Shown piece after piece: positions 1 through 7,134 of a DNA stretch of 64,000 nt. Below the pieces are notes generated by a model. That model worked only from the letters and a program-made list of their open reading frames with translations, made no database searches and was not told where the DNA came from. The DNA is taken from positions 434,001-498,000 of the forward strand of contig NZ_BJOU01000001.1 of NCBI RefSeq assembly GCF_009932435.1, written 5' to 3'. Source of the DNA: Gordonia crocea (GTDB lineage Bacteria > Actinomycetota > Actinomycetes > Mycobacteriales > Mycobacteriaceae). Positions within the stretch are counted from its first letter, which is position 1. Each line of letters starts with the position of its first letter. Position numbers and translations under genes: made by a program.

Positions 1-532
1 CGTTGAGATAGCTCATCAGGCCCGGGGTGCCCAGCCCGGCGTAGTCGGTGCCGACGATGGTATAGCCGTGGCGCAGCCAATGCCCGAAGTAGGTGGTGTC
101 GCGCTCGGAACGGGGCTGGGCCGACGGGGTGCAGTTGTCGCCGAGTCCGACGGTGCCGTGTGCCCAGGCGAGGACCGGCCAGCCGCCCTTCGGCGCGGTT
201 CCGCGGGGCAGGAAGATCACTCCGGTACTCGACGCCCCCGGGCCGTGCTGGTTGGGCGTGGCGTAGAAGAACCGGACGGCCTTGCCCGCTGCGGGCACTC
301 TCAGCCGCGCAGCGAGTGGCACCTGCTGGAGCAGGGTGCCCGCCTTCGTGCCCGGCGGCGGGCTGACGTGGCGCACGTCCATGCCCGACCAGTCCGGCGC
401 GCCGGTCGGCGGCACCGGTGCGGCACTCGCCGTCGACCCCGCGGCGATCACGCCGACCGTGGCGACGACAGTGACGATGGAGTAGGCGATGCGCCTTACC
501 CGGCTATTTCCTGGCGCTACCGGGCTTCGCAT
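1..532 (-). CDS. secreted lipase (LIP / secretory lipase family), partial
   Basis: The 5' part of a secreted alpha/beta-hydrolase; the rest lies beyond the left edge. From the ATG at 532 the protein opens with a short basic stretch, a hydrophobic core (IVTVVATVGVIAAG) and an Ala-x-Ala-like cleavage site, so it is exported. The motif GTVGLGDNCTPS followed by VGTDYAGLGTPG is typical of the fungal/actinobacterial secretory lipase family (PF03583), which hydrolyses acylglycerols or esters; the catalytic serine is in the missing part. It overlaps the 3' end of the PlsC gene by 29 bases and so is probably co-transcribed. No other in-frame start codon lies close to the signal sequence. Confidence 0.8.
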   Translation of the reverse strand, partial: MRSPVAPGNSRVRRIAYSIVTVVATVGVIAAGSTASAAPVPPTGAPDWSGMDVRHVSPPPGTKAGTLLQQVPLAARLRVPAAGKAVRFFYATPNQHGPGASSTGVIFLPRGTAPKGGWPVLAWAHGTVGLGDNCTPSAQPRSERDTTYFGHWLRHGYTIVGTDYAGLGTPGLMSYLN

Positions 533-1190
533 AGACATCGACGTACTCCTGCTGGGTCGTGGATTGGATCGCCTGCATGAGCTTATCGGTGGCCTCGCGG
601 ATCTGTTTCTCGTCGTCGGGCTTCACCCAACTCAGGTCCAGCGGCGGCAAGATGTCGATGGTCACCCGCGACTTCCAGAAGTTGCGCCAGGTTCGGTTGT
701 CGGTACCGGTCAGTGCGATCGGGATGATCGGCGTTCCGGTGTTGACGGCGACGCGGACGACGCCGGTCTTGCCGCGGTGCAACCGGCCGTCGGGGGAGCG
801 GGTGCCTTCCGGGTGGATGGCCCAGGCACCGCCGCCTTCGACGATCGAGGTGGCGGCGTCGATCGCCGCGGCCGCCGCGGAACCGCCGCTGCGGTCGACC
901 GGGATCTGCCCCATGCCGCTGAAGAAGGTCTTCTTGAACTTTCCCTTCAACCCCGGCTGGGTGAAGTAGTCCGACTTCGCCAGGAACATGACCGGTCGTC
1001 GGGCGCACTGGACCACGTAGAACGAGTCGCTGATCGCCAGGTGGTTGGCCGCCAAGATGACCGGCCCATGCTTGGGAATGTGCTCCTGACCGGTGGTCTT
1101 GGGCCGTCCCCAGAGGAAGAGGAACGGGCCGATCAGCAGGTGGCGTGCCACCCGGTAGCGGAATGCTGCACGGAGTTCACGGATCGACAT
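504..1190 (-). CDS. 1-acyl-sn-glycerol-3-phosphate acyltransferase (PlsC-like)
   Basis: A 228-residue PlsC-family acyltransferase that would transfer an acyl chain to lysophosphatidate or a related lysolipid at the inner membrane. The catalytic NHxxxxD block is present (N49, H50 to D55), as is the acceptor-binding PEGTRSPDG block (residues 127-135). The length is normal for the short bacterial PlsC type. It lies just upstream of, and overlaps, the secreted lipase gene, suggesting a small lipid-metabolism operon. It is divergent from gtrA, with only 22 bases between the two start codons. The exact acyl acceptor cannot be told from sequence. Confidence 0.88.
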   Translation of the reverse strand: MSIRELRAAFRYRVARHLLIGPFLFLWGRPKTTGQEHIPKHGPVILAANHLAISDSFYVVQCARRPVMFLAKSDYFTQPGLKGKFKKTFFSGMGQIPVDRSGGSAAAAAIDAATSIVEGGGAWAIHPEGTRSPDGRLHRGKTGVVRVAVNTGTPIIPIALTGTDNRTWRNFWKSRVTIDILPPLDLSWVKPDDEKQIREATDKLMQAIQSTTQQEYVDVYAKPGSARK

Positions 1191-1202
1191 GTAATGAGGT
1201 CT

Positions 1203-1217
1203 ACCACTTACAGTGGT
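1203..1217. promoter_or_regulatory. inverted repeat over the gtrA start
   Basis: ACCAC and GTGGT arms separated by TTACA lie in the 22-base gap between plsC and gtrA and include the GTG start of gtrA. It could be a small operator for the divergent pair or chance. Confidence 0.25.
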
Positions 1218-1725
1218 CTGCGTGCCTGAATCTGCAGACCCTGACGAGGTGTTTCCCGCCGGCAGCGATCACGACCCGCACATCCCGACGCCGGTCGAGT
1301 TGCCGCTGGACGGTCCGGAGGAGATGTCGGACGACGTCGACCTCACGACGGCGATCATCCGGTTCATCATCACCGGCGCCGGATCGGCGGTGCTCGACTT
1401 CGGTCTGACGATGATCCTGCAGTACGGGCTCGGCTGGGATCCCGCCTACTCGAAGGCCCTCGGCTTCGTGCTGGGCACGACGACGGCCTACCTCATCAAC
1501 CGCCGCTGGACCTTCCGGGCCGAGCCCAGTGCCGCGCGGTTCGTCGCCGTGATGCTGCTCTACTTGGCGACCTTCGCCGTGCAGGTGGGGATCTACGCCG
1601 CCCTCGAGCACGTGTGGACGTCGGACAACAAGCTGATGTCCTTGCTGTCCTTCGTGATCGCCCAGGGCACCGCGACGGTGATCAACTTCGTCGTGCAGCG
1701 CGCGGTCATCTTCAAACTGAAATAG
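1213..1725 (+). CDS. GtrA family membrane protein
   Basis: A 170-residue GtrA/DPMS-like protein, a small four-helix membrane family that moves or recruits polyprenyl-linked sugars for cell-wall polysaccharides. After an acidic cytosolic N-terminus (about 40 residues) come four hydrophobic segments, with the family signature YLINRRWTF between the second and third. The start is the GTG at 1213; another in-frame GTG lies at 1222. In Mycobacterium a GtrA protein (Rv3789) also sits in the arabinogalactan region, in keeping with the galactan-export genes 2 kb away, but direct involvement is inferred. Confidence 0.8.
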   Translation: MVCVPESADPDEVFPAGSDHDPHIPTPVELPLDGPEEMSDDVDLTTAIIRFIITGAGSAVLDFGLTMILQYGLGWDPAYSKALGFVLGTTTAYLINRRWTFRAEPSAARFVAVMLLYLATFAVQVGIYAALEHVWTSDNKLMSLLSFVIAQGTATVINFVVQRAVIFKLK

Positions 1726-1738
1726 GCGCCAGCGCCTA
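1723..1738. terminator. short hairpin between convergent genes
   Basis: TAGGCGC-CA-GCGCCTA forms a seven-pair stem at the junction of gtrA (+) and the SDR gene (-), overlapping both stop regions. Its place suggests a bidirectional terminator; there is no U-run and the loop is too tight to be ideal. Confidence 0.4.
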
Positions 1739-2485
1739 GGTCTTCGGCAGGTTGTAGGGCACCGTCGAGGTCAGCCCGCCGTCGATGAGAAATTCGCTCG
1801 CGGTGCAGTAGGAGCTCTCGTCGGAGGCCAGGAACAGCACGACGTTGGTGATTTCGGCCGGGTCGGCGGCGCGTCCGAGCGGGGTCTGCAGGAAGTCCTC
1901 GGGGATTCCGGCGGCCATGTCGGTGCGGACCTGGGCGGGGTGGATCGAGTTGCACCGGATGTTGTGCGGCGCCAGTTCCACCGCCACCGACTTGGTCAGC
2001 CCGCGGACGGCGAACTTCGTCGCCGAGTAGCCGTGGGTGCCGACCGAGCCGAGGATTCCCGAGATCGACGAGGTGTTGATGATCGAGCCGCCGTTGCCCG
2101 CGGCGATCATGGGGTCGGCCACCGCGCGGCAGCCGAGGAAGGTCCCGGTCAGGTTGATGGCGACGATCCGGTTCCAGTCGTCCAGGTCGTAGGAGCCGAT
2201 CAGCCCGCCGTTCTGGATGCCCGCGTTGTTGACCAGCACGGTCGGGGTGGCGAAGGCCTCGGTCGTGGTCTCGACCGCGCGCCGCCACGAATCGGGATCG
2301 GTGACGTCGAGTTCGACGAACACCGCGTTGTCGCCGAGTTCGTCGGCCAGCGCCCGACCCTCGTCGACGAGGACGTCGCCGATGACCACGCGCGCCCCTT
2401 CGGCGACGAACCGGGTGGCATGCGATGCCCCGATGCCGCGCGAGCCGCCGCTGATCAGCGCGACCTTGCCGTCGAGCCGCCCCAT
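1736..2485 (-). CDS. SDR oxidoreductase, 3-alpha/20-beta-hydroxysteroid dehydrogenase type
   Basis: A 249-residue classical short-chain dehydrogenase. It has the cofactor glycine motif GGSRGIG (13-19), NNAG (86-89) and the catalytic S140, Y153 and K157 (YSATK). The C-terminal pattern LGRAADPAEITNVVLFLASDESSY resembles mycobacterial FabG3 (Rv2002), an NADH-linked 3-alpha,20-beta-hydroxysteroid dehydrogenase. Its ATG overlaps the stop of the upstream luciferase-like gene by one base (ATGA), so the two are translationally coupled and share the KstR-like operator at 3403-3420. A steroid or lipid hydroxyl substrate is inferred from this context. The second SDR of the window (50766-51497) is of the same type. 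Confidence 0.85.
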   Translation of the reverse strand: MGRLDGKVALISGGSRGIGASHATRFVAEGARVVIGDVLVDEGRALADELGDNAVFVELDVTDPDSWRRAVETTTEAFATPTVLVNNAGIQNGGLIGSYDLDDWNRIVAINLTGTFLGCRAVADPMIAAGNGGSIINTSSISGILGSVGTHGYSATKFAVRGLTKSVAVELAPHNIRCNSIHPAQVRTDMAAGIPEDFLQTPLGRAADPAEITNVVLFLASDESSYCTASEFLIDGGLTSTVPYNLPKT

Positions 2486-3363
2486 CAGGAGTTCACCTTC
2501 GCGATGACGTTCTCGCCGTACCAGTTGAGGTGGTCGATCTTCTTCTGCAGCGGCTCCTCGTCGTTGCCCCGCACATAGGGCATGCGGAAGCCGACGATGA
2601 CGTCGGTGATCCCCTTGTCCGCCAACCGCTTACACCCGTCGACGGTGTAGGCGTCCATCGAAATCACGTGGATCTCGAAGGGGTCGTCGGCCTTGCCCTC
2701 TGCTTCGCGAATCGCCGCGATCTTGTCCAGCAGGGCGTCGAGTTCCTCCGGCGGGCCGCCGCCGTGCATCCAACCGTCGCCGCGGATGACGGCCCGCTTG
2801 AGGGCGAGGTCGGCATGGCCGCCGACGAGCAGCGGGATGTGTTCGGTGGGCGCCGGGGACATCTTGATCTTGGGGATGTCGTAGAACTCGCCGTGGAACT
2901 CGAAGTACTCGCCGGTTTCGAGACCCCTGATGATGTCCATGCACTCGTCCATCCGCTTGCCGCGGCGGGCGAAGTCGACGCCCAGGATGTCGTAGTCCTC
3001 GGGCCACGGACTGGTGCCGACGCCCAGCGCGAGGCGGTTGTTGGTCAGATAAGCCACCGACATGGCCTGTTTGGCGACCAACGCCGGCGGGCGGATCGGG
3101 AGTTTCACGACGAAGGGGGTGAAGCGGATCGTCGAGGTCACCGCCCCGAGTGCGGCGGCCTGAATGAAGGTTTCGATGAAGGCCTTGTCCTCGAGGAATC
3201 CCCGGTCGCCGTCGGGGGTGTAGGGGTACTTCGCGTCGGACTGCTCGGGGTAGGCGATCGAGTCGGGGATGGTCATCCCGTCGTATCCGGCCGCTTCGGC
3301 CGCCTGGGCGAGCGGCGCGTAGTAGGCCGGGTCGGTCATGGCCTCGGCAAAGGTGAACCGCAT
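2485..3363 (-). CDS. LLM-class F420-dependent oxidoreductase
   Basis: A 292-residue luciferase-like TIM-barrel oxidoreductase, the actinobacterial class that normally uses coenzyme F420. The N-terminus MRFTFAEAMTDP, the segment RLALGVGTSPWPEDYDILG and the HIPLLVGG strand fit the family. The start at 3363 is chosen because AAGGAG stands seven bases upstream; the reading frame remains open a little further up but would run into the operator. It is the first gene of a two-gene operon with the hydroxysteroid-type SDR, under a perfect KstR-like palindrome, which points to steroid or related ring catabolism. The substrate is unknown. Confidence 0.82.
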   Translation of the reverse strand: MRFTFAEAMTDPAYYAPLAQAAEAAGYDGMTIPDSIAYPEQSDAKYPYTPDGDRGFLEDKAFIETFIQAAALGAVTSTIRFTPFVVKLPIRPPALVAKQAMSVAYLTNNRLALGVGTSPWPEDYDILGVDFARRGKRMDECMDIIRGLETGEYFEFHGEFYDIPKIKMSPAPTEHIPLLVGGHADLALKRAVIRGDGWMHGGGPPEELDALLDKIAAIREAEGKADDPFEIHVISMDAYTVDGCKRLADKGITDVIVGFRMPYVRGNDEEPLQKKIDHLNWYGENVIAKVNS

Positions 3364-3402
3364 GATGCTCCTTAGGGAGGGGAAGGCGTTGCCTCCCCTC
3401 AC

Positions 3403-3420
3403 ACTAGAACATGTTCTAGT
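3403..3420. promoter_or_regulatory. KstR-type operator (perfect 18-bp palindrome)
   Basis: ACTAGAACATGTTCTAGT is a perfect palindrome 40 bases upstream of the F420-oxidoreductase ATG. It contains TAGAACATGTTCTA, an exact match to the mycobacterial KstR core TnnAACnnGTTnnA, the TetR-family repressor site of the cholesterol regulon. Its place fits repression of the 3363-to-1736 operon. A related box lies at 50720-50733. Confidence 0.8.
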
Positions 3421-3453
3421 TTGACGGGCCGTGCGGCGGGAATGTGGCTCCGC

Positions 3454-3846
3454 TCAGCCCCAGGAGCAGACGCTGTTCACGCGGGTCACCCAGCCGAGTC
3501 GGTTGCGTGCGGCCTGCCGTGCCGAGCGGTGGCTGGGGTAACCCCACACCCGGGCAATCCGGGTACGACGCTCGTTGTACCCGTAGGAGAACTGGTAGGC
3601 GATCGCGCCGCACGAGTCGTGGAAGGTGAAGTAGCCGCACTGGGGACCACAACGGCGCTTGGCCTCGCGGATCGCGGGGCCCGGGGTCGACGACCCGTAC
3701 CCGCCGGCCGCCCGCCCGTTGTAGGCCCAGGCGATGGCTCCCCATGTCCCGGCGGCGTCGGCTGTCGGGGTCGTCGGTGCCACGGCCCCGGTGGTGATCA
3801 GGCCGGCGGCAATGCCGACAGAGGCGATCAGTCGCTTCATGCTCAT
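3454..3846 (-). CDS. secreted DUF4189-type small protein
   Basis: A 130-residue exported protein. After MSMKRLIASVG, a hydrophobic stretch ends near ADAAG, a typical signal peptide. The mature part begins WGAIAWAYNGRAAGGYGSS and has cysteines in CGPQCGYFTFHDSCGAIAY, which fits the DUF4189 fold. The C-terminal WGYPSHRSARQAARNRL is also typical of that group. Function is unknown. Two starts are possible (3846 or 3840); neither has a clear ribosome-binding site. It is expressed on its own, facing the glycosyltransferase cluster stop. Confidence 0.7.
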   Translation of the reverse strand: MSMKRLIASVGIAAGLITTGAVAPTTPTADAAGTWGAIAWAYNGRAAGGYGSSTPGPAIREAKRRCGPQCGYFTFHDSCGAIAYQFSYGYNERRTRIARVWGYPSHRSARQAARNRLGWVTRVNSVCSWG

Positions 3847-3895
3847 GACGCAGGATTTTACGACGTCGAATCGCCGCCGCGGTCGGAACGGTGGG

Positions 3896-4804
3896 CTACG
3901 GGCGGTCGAACTGCTCGGTCCGCCCGATCTTGCGCAGGCGCAGCCACTCGCGGAAACCGGCCGGGTCATGCTGTTTCACCAGGAAGAACCACGCGAACCG
4001 GGCATATTCCTGGGGGAGGAGCTTGCGCATCCCGGGCTGGGCCATCAGATAGCCGCGGTTGCGATAGGTGAAAAACCGCTTGGTGTCGTTGTCCGGGTAC
4101 TGGGTGTGCATCCGGCCGCCCAGGATCGGGCGGAACTCGTCGCTGCCGTCGGGATGTAGGTAGGCCGTGGTCAGGCAGGTGCCGAAGGCGATTCCCGACC
4201 GCGCCAACCGGCGGTGCATCTCGACCTCGTCACCGCGGACGAACAGCCGCAGATCCGGCACCCCGACCCGGTCGAGGGTGTCCGCGGCGAACAACGCGCC
4301 GTTCATCAACGAGGCGATGCCGGGCAGCAAATCGTTGTCGGCGGTCATCTCCTCGTCGGCTTCGAAGAGCTCCGAGCGCTTGCGCCGCCACACCAGGCCG
4401 CGCCGCAGCGGGAACGCCAGCGCATCCGGGTCATCGATGTTGGCGACCACCGGCGACACCTCGCCGAGGCCGTGGTGCAGTGCGCAGTCGAGCAGCGTCG
4501 CGAGTACGTCGGGGCCCTCGGGCCGGCCGTCGTCGTCGGCGCACCACACCCAGTCGGCGCCCAGCGCCAACGCGTGCAGCATCCCGAGGGCGAACCCGCC
4601 CGCGCCGCCGAGATTGTGCTTGGACCCGATGTAGGTGGTCGGCAGGTCCAGGGCGGCGACATGGTCGGCGACGACCTGCTCGTCGGCGTTGTCGACGACG
4701 ATCAGGTGGTCGACCGGGCGCGTCTGCGCGGTGATGACGGCCGTCGACTCGGCCAACAGCTCCGCACGACGGTGGGTGACGATGACCGCGACGACGCGCG
4801 TCAC
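3896..4804 (-). CDS. glfT1: galactofuranosyltransferase GlfT1
   Basis: A 302-residue GT2-fold glycosyltransferase, matching in length and position mycobacterial GlfT1 (Rv3782), which adds the first galactofuranose residues to the decaprenyl-linked rhamnosyl-GlcNAc acceptor in arabinogalactan synthesis. The N-terminus VTRVVAVIVTHRR, the NLGGAGGFALGM segment and an acidic nucleotide-sugar/metal cluster CADDDGRPEG (D90-D92) are visible. The GTG start at 4804 overlaps the wzt stop (GTGA), so it is the last gene of the bpa-wzm-wzt-glfT1 operon. It acts at the cytosolic face of the membrane, upstream of galactan export. Confidence 0.88.
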   Translation of the reverse strand: MTRVVAVIVTHRRAELLAESTAVITAQTRPVDHLIVVDNADEQVVADHVAALDLPTTYIGSKHNLGGAGGFALGMLHALALGADWVWCADDDGRPEGPDVLATLLDCALHHGLGEVSPVVANIDDPDALAFPLRRGLVWRRKRSELFEADEEMTADNDLLPGIASLMNGALFAADTLDRVGVPDLRLFVRGDEVEMHRRLARSGIAFGTCLTTAYLHPDGSDEFRPILGGRMHTQYPDNDTKRFFTYRNRGYLMAQPGMRKLLPQEYARFAWFFLVKQHDPAGFREWLRLRKIGRTEQFDRP

Positions 4805-5670
4805 TCCTCCGCCTCCATGCGGGCCAGCACCTTGCGGACCTGGGCGGCGGCGTCGGGGCCCTCGTAGGCGCCGACGACCTCTTCGATGCCGCCCTCCATC
4901 TTGATCTCGCCCTTGTCGATCCACAGCGCCCGGTCACACAGCTGGGCCAGGAACTCGTTGGAGTGGCTGGCGAACACAAGAATGCCCGAGCGCTCGACCA
5001 GTGCCTGCAACCGGATCCGTGCCTTGCGCATGAAGTCGGCGTCGACCGCGCCGATGCCTTCGTCGAGGATGAGGATTTCCGGGTCGATGCTCGTGACCAC
5101 GCCCAGCGCCAGCCGGACGCGCATACCGGTGGAATAGGTCCGCAGTGGCATCTCCAGATGCGCGCCGAGCTCGGTGAACTCGGCGATGTCGTCGGTCTTG
5201 GCGAGCATTTCCTTGCGGGACATGCCCAGGAACATGCCGCGGATGACGATGTTCTCGAAGCCGGAGATCTCCGGGTCCATGCCGACGCCGAGGTCGAACA
5301 CCGGGGCCACGCGCCCGCGCACCCGGCAGGCGCCGCGGGTGGGCTCGTAGATTCCCGACAGCAGGCGCAGCAGCGTCGACTTGCCGGCGCCGTTGTGGCC
5401 GACCAATCCGACGCGGTCGCCGTGCTCGAGGTGCAGATCGATGTTGCGCAGCGCCTCGACCATCGCAACGCCGGAGTCCGAGGCCCCGATGACGCCGCCG
5501 GCCCGGCCCAGCACCGACTTCTTGAACGAGCGGGTCTTGGCGTCGAAGATCGGGAAGTCGACGCAGGCGTCCCAGGTGTCGACGCGGACGTCGTCGGCCG
5601 CGACGATGCGGTTCTTGTCCCGCGCGCCGAGCGCAGTCTTCTCCGGGGTGGGTTGGTTCTCGTTGGTCAT
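4801..5670 (-). CDS. wzt: galactan/polysaccharide ABC exporter ATP-binding subunit Wzt
   Basis: A 289-residue ABC ATPase of the O-antigen/galactan export type (mycobacterial Rv3781). It has Walker A GHNGAGKST (91-99), a YSTGMRVRLALG signature and Walker B EILILDEGIGAVD. About 60 residues precede the ABC core, as usual in this group. It powers the Wzm permease to move the lipid-linked galactan across the membrane. The start at 5670 is supported by AGGAG six to seven bases upstream; it lies only seven bases after the wzm stop. It lacks the long carbohydrate-binding C-terminal domain of O9a-type Wzt proteins. Confidence 0.88.
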   Translation of the reverse strand: MTNENQPTPEKTALGARDKNRIVAADDVRVDTWDACVDFPIFDAKTRSFKKSVLGRAGGVIGASDSGVAMVEALRNIDLHLEHGDRVGLVGHNGAGKSTLLRLLSGIYEPTRGACRVRGRVAPVFDLGVGMDPEISGFENIVIRGMFLGMSRKEMLAKTDDIAEFTELGAHLEMPLRTYSTGMRVRLALGVVTSIDPEILILDEGIGAVDADFMRKARIRLQALVERSGILVFASHSNEFLAQLCDRALWIDKGEIKMEGGIEEVVGAYEGPDAAAQVRKVLARMEAEE

Positions 5671-5677
5671 GTCGCTC

Positions 5678-6535
5678 CTAAACCCAGTACGCCACACGGG
5701 AGCGGTAGTTGCGCATGATCACCAGTGCGGCGAGGCAGCCGATCGCCGTGCAGGCCAGGACGATGGCCCAGTGGTAGAACTCGACATGTTCGCCGAGGAG
5801 CGGCGCGCGGGTGATCTCGATGTAGTGGTAGAGCGGGTTGAGCTCGACGAGGCGCGCACGGCTGCCCACCCGGTTGCCCATCGAGGGGCCCAGTTTCCAG
5901 ATGATCGGCGTCATGAAGAACGCCAGCTGGACGATCGTGGTCGTCAGCTGTGAGATGTCGCGGAACCGCGTCGACAGGATGCCGAACACGATGGTCGTCC
6001 AGATCGCGTTGAGGACGAACAGGGCCATCGCGGGGAAGAACAGTAGGGCCCACCAGTTGATCGGTGGTCGGAAGACGGCCAGTACGACCAAGAAGATGAC
6101 GATGTTGTGCGCGAAGATGATGAGCTGGCGCCAGACCACTCGGTAAACGTGCACGCTGATCGGTGCGGGGAGTTGTTTGATCAACCCCTCGTTGGTGGAG
6201 AACACCACCGAGCCGTCGAGGATCGAGTTCTGGATGAAGTTCCAGAAGATGAGCCCGAGGATGACGTAGGGCAGGAACTCCTTGATGGTGAACCCGAACA
6301 GGGTGCCGTAGAGGATGCCCATGGCGACGGCGGTGACGCCGGTGGCGATGGTGATCCACAGGGGGCCCAAGACCGAGCGGCGGTACCGCTGCTTGATGTC
6401 GGTCCAGCCCAGGTGCAGCCACAGCTCCCAGTTGTAGAGCCCGTCGATCAGGTCGATGATCCCGCGGCGAAACGTCCGGGAATCCGACGACTCCGGCGGT
6501 GGCGGGATCACCCGCTCATTCAGTGAGGCTGACAC
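5678..6535 (-). CDS. wzm: galactan/polysaccharide ABC exporter permease Wzm
   Basis: A 285-residue ABC-2 type permease with six predicted hydrophobic segments, equivalent to mycobacterial Rv3783. The N-terminal cytosolic part carries LWLHLGWTDIKQRYRRSVLGPLW, the amphipathic coupling-helix region typical of polysaccharide exporters. With Wzt it exports the arabinogalactan precursor. The GTG at 6535 is chosen because GGAG lies just upstream; the frame remains open further but runs antisense to nothing useful. It follows bpa by 20 bases and is co-transcribed with it. Confidence 0.87.
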   Translation of the reverse strand: MSASLNERVIPPPPESSDSRTFRRGIIDLIDGLYNWELWLHLGWTDIKQRYRRSVLGPLWITIATGVTAVAMGILYGTLFGFTIKEFLPYVILGLIFWNFIQNSILDGSVVFSTNEGLIKQLPAPISVHVYRVVWRQLIIFAHNIVIFLVVLAVFRPPINWWALLFFPAMALFVLNAIWTTIVFGILSTRFRDISQLTTTIVQLAFFMTPIIWKLGPSMGNRVGSRARLVELNPLYHYIEITRAPLLGEHVEFYHWAIVLACTAIGCLAALVIMRNYRSRVAYWV

Positions 6536-6555
6536 GGGTCTCCAGCATACAAGCG

Positions 6556-7089
6556 CTACAGGTACTGGCCGGGGCCCGCCGGGTGGCCGGGACCGCCGGG
6601 GCCGGGCAGCGCGCCCTGGCGCATCTGCTCCAGTTGCGCGCGCGCCGCCATCTGTTGGGCGAACAGCGCCGTCTGAATGCCGTGGAACAGGCCTTCGAGC
6701 CACCCGACCAGTTGGGCCTGGGCGATGCGCAGTTCCGCATCCGACGGGGTGGCGTCGTCGGTGAACGGCAGGGCCAACCGCTCGAGTTCCTCGCGGAGTT
6801 CGGGTGCCAGGCCGTCCTCGAGTTCGCGGATCGACGAGCGGTGGATATCGCGCAGCCGGTTGCGCGAGGCATCGTCGAGCGGTGCCGCCTTCACCTCCTC
6901 GAGGAGCTGCTTGATCATCGAGCCGATTCGCAGGACCTTCGCCGGCTGCTCGACGAGGTCGGCGAGACCGGTCGATTCGTCGTCGGAGCCGTCGCCGCCG
7001 GAACCGCCGCCGACCACGATGATCTGCTGGGCCGCCTCGTCGTCGGGGAGGTGGAGTGGATTTCCGAAGCCATGGGTCATGGGGACCAT
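6556..7089 (-). CDS. bpa: bacterial proteasome activator Bpa (PafE)
   Basis: A 177-residue protein closely matching mycobacterial Rv3780/Bpa, the ATP-independent ring that opens the 20S proteasome. The helical core (LTDLVEQ-like start, IKQLLEEV, ASRNRLRDIH, SIRELEDGLAPELREEL, AQAQLVGWLEGLFHGIQTALFAQQM) is conserved and the C-terminus ends in GQYL, the motif that docks on the proteasome alpha ring. A Gly-rich acidic N-terminus precedes it. Start is at 7089 or 7080 (both ATG, no clear ribosome-binding site). It heads the galactan export operon, an order shared with Mycobacterium though no functional link is known. Confidence 0.92.
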   Translation of the reverse strand: MVPMTHGFGNPLHLPDDEAAQQIIVVGGGSGGDGSDDESTGLADLVEQPAKVLRIGSMIKQLLEEVKAAPLDDASRNRLRDIHRSSIRELEDGLAPELREELERLALPFTDDATPSDAELRIAQAQLVGWLEGLFHGIQTALFAQQMAARAQLEQMRQGALPGPGGPGHPAGPGQYL

Positions 7090-7134
7090 TGTGTCAAAGG
7101 GATCGCCGCCGCGGCGTGCGGTTATCGTGGTCGC

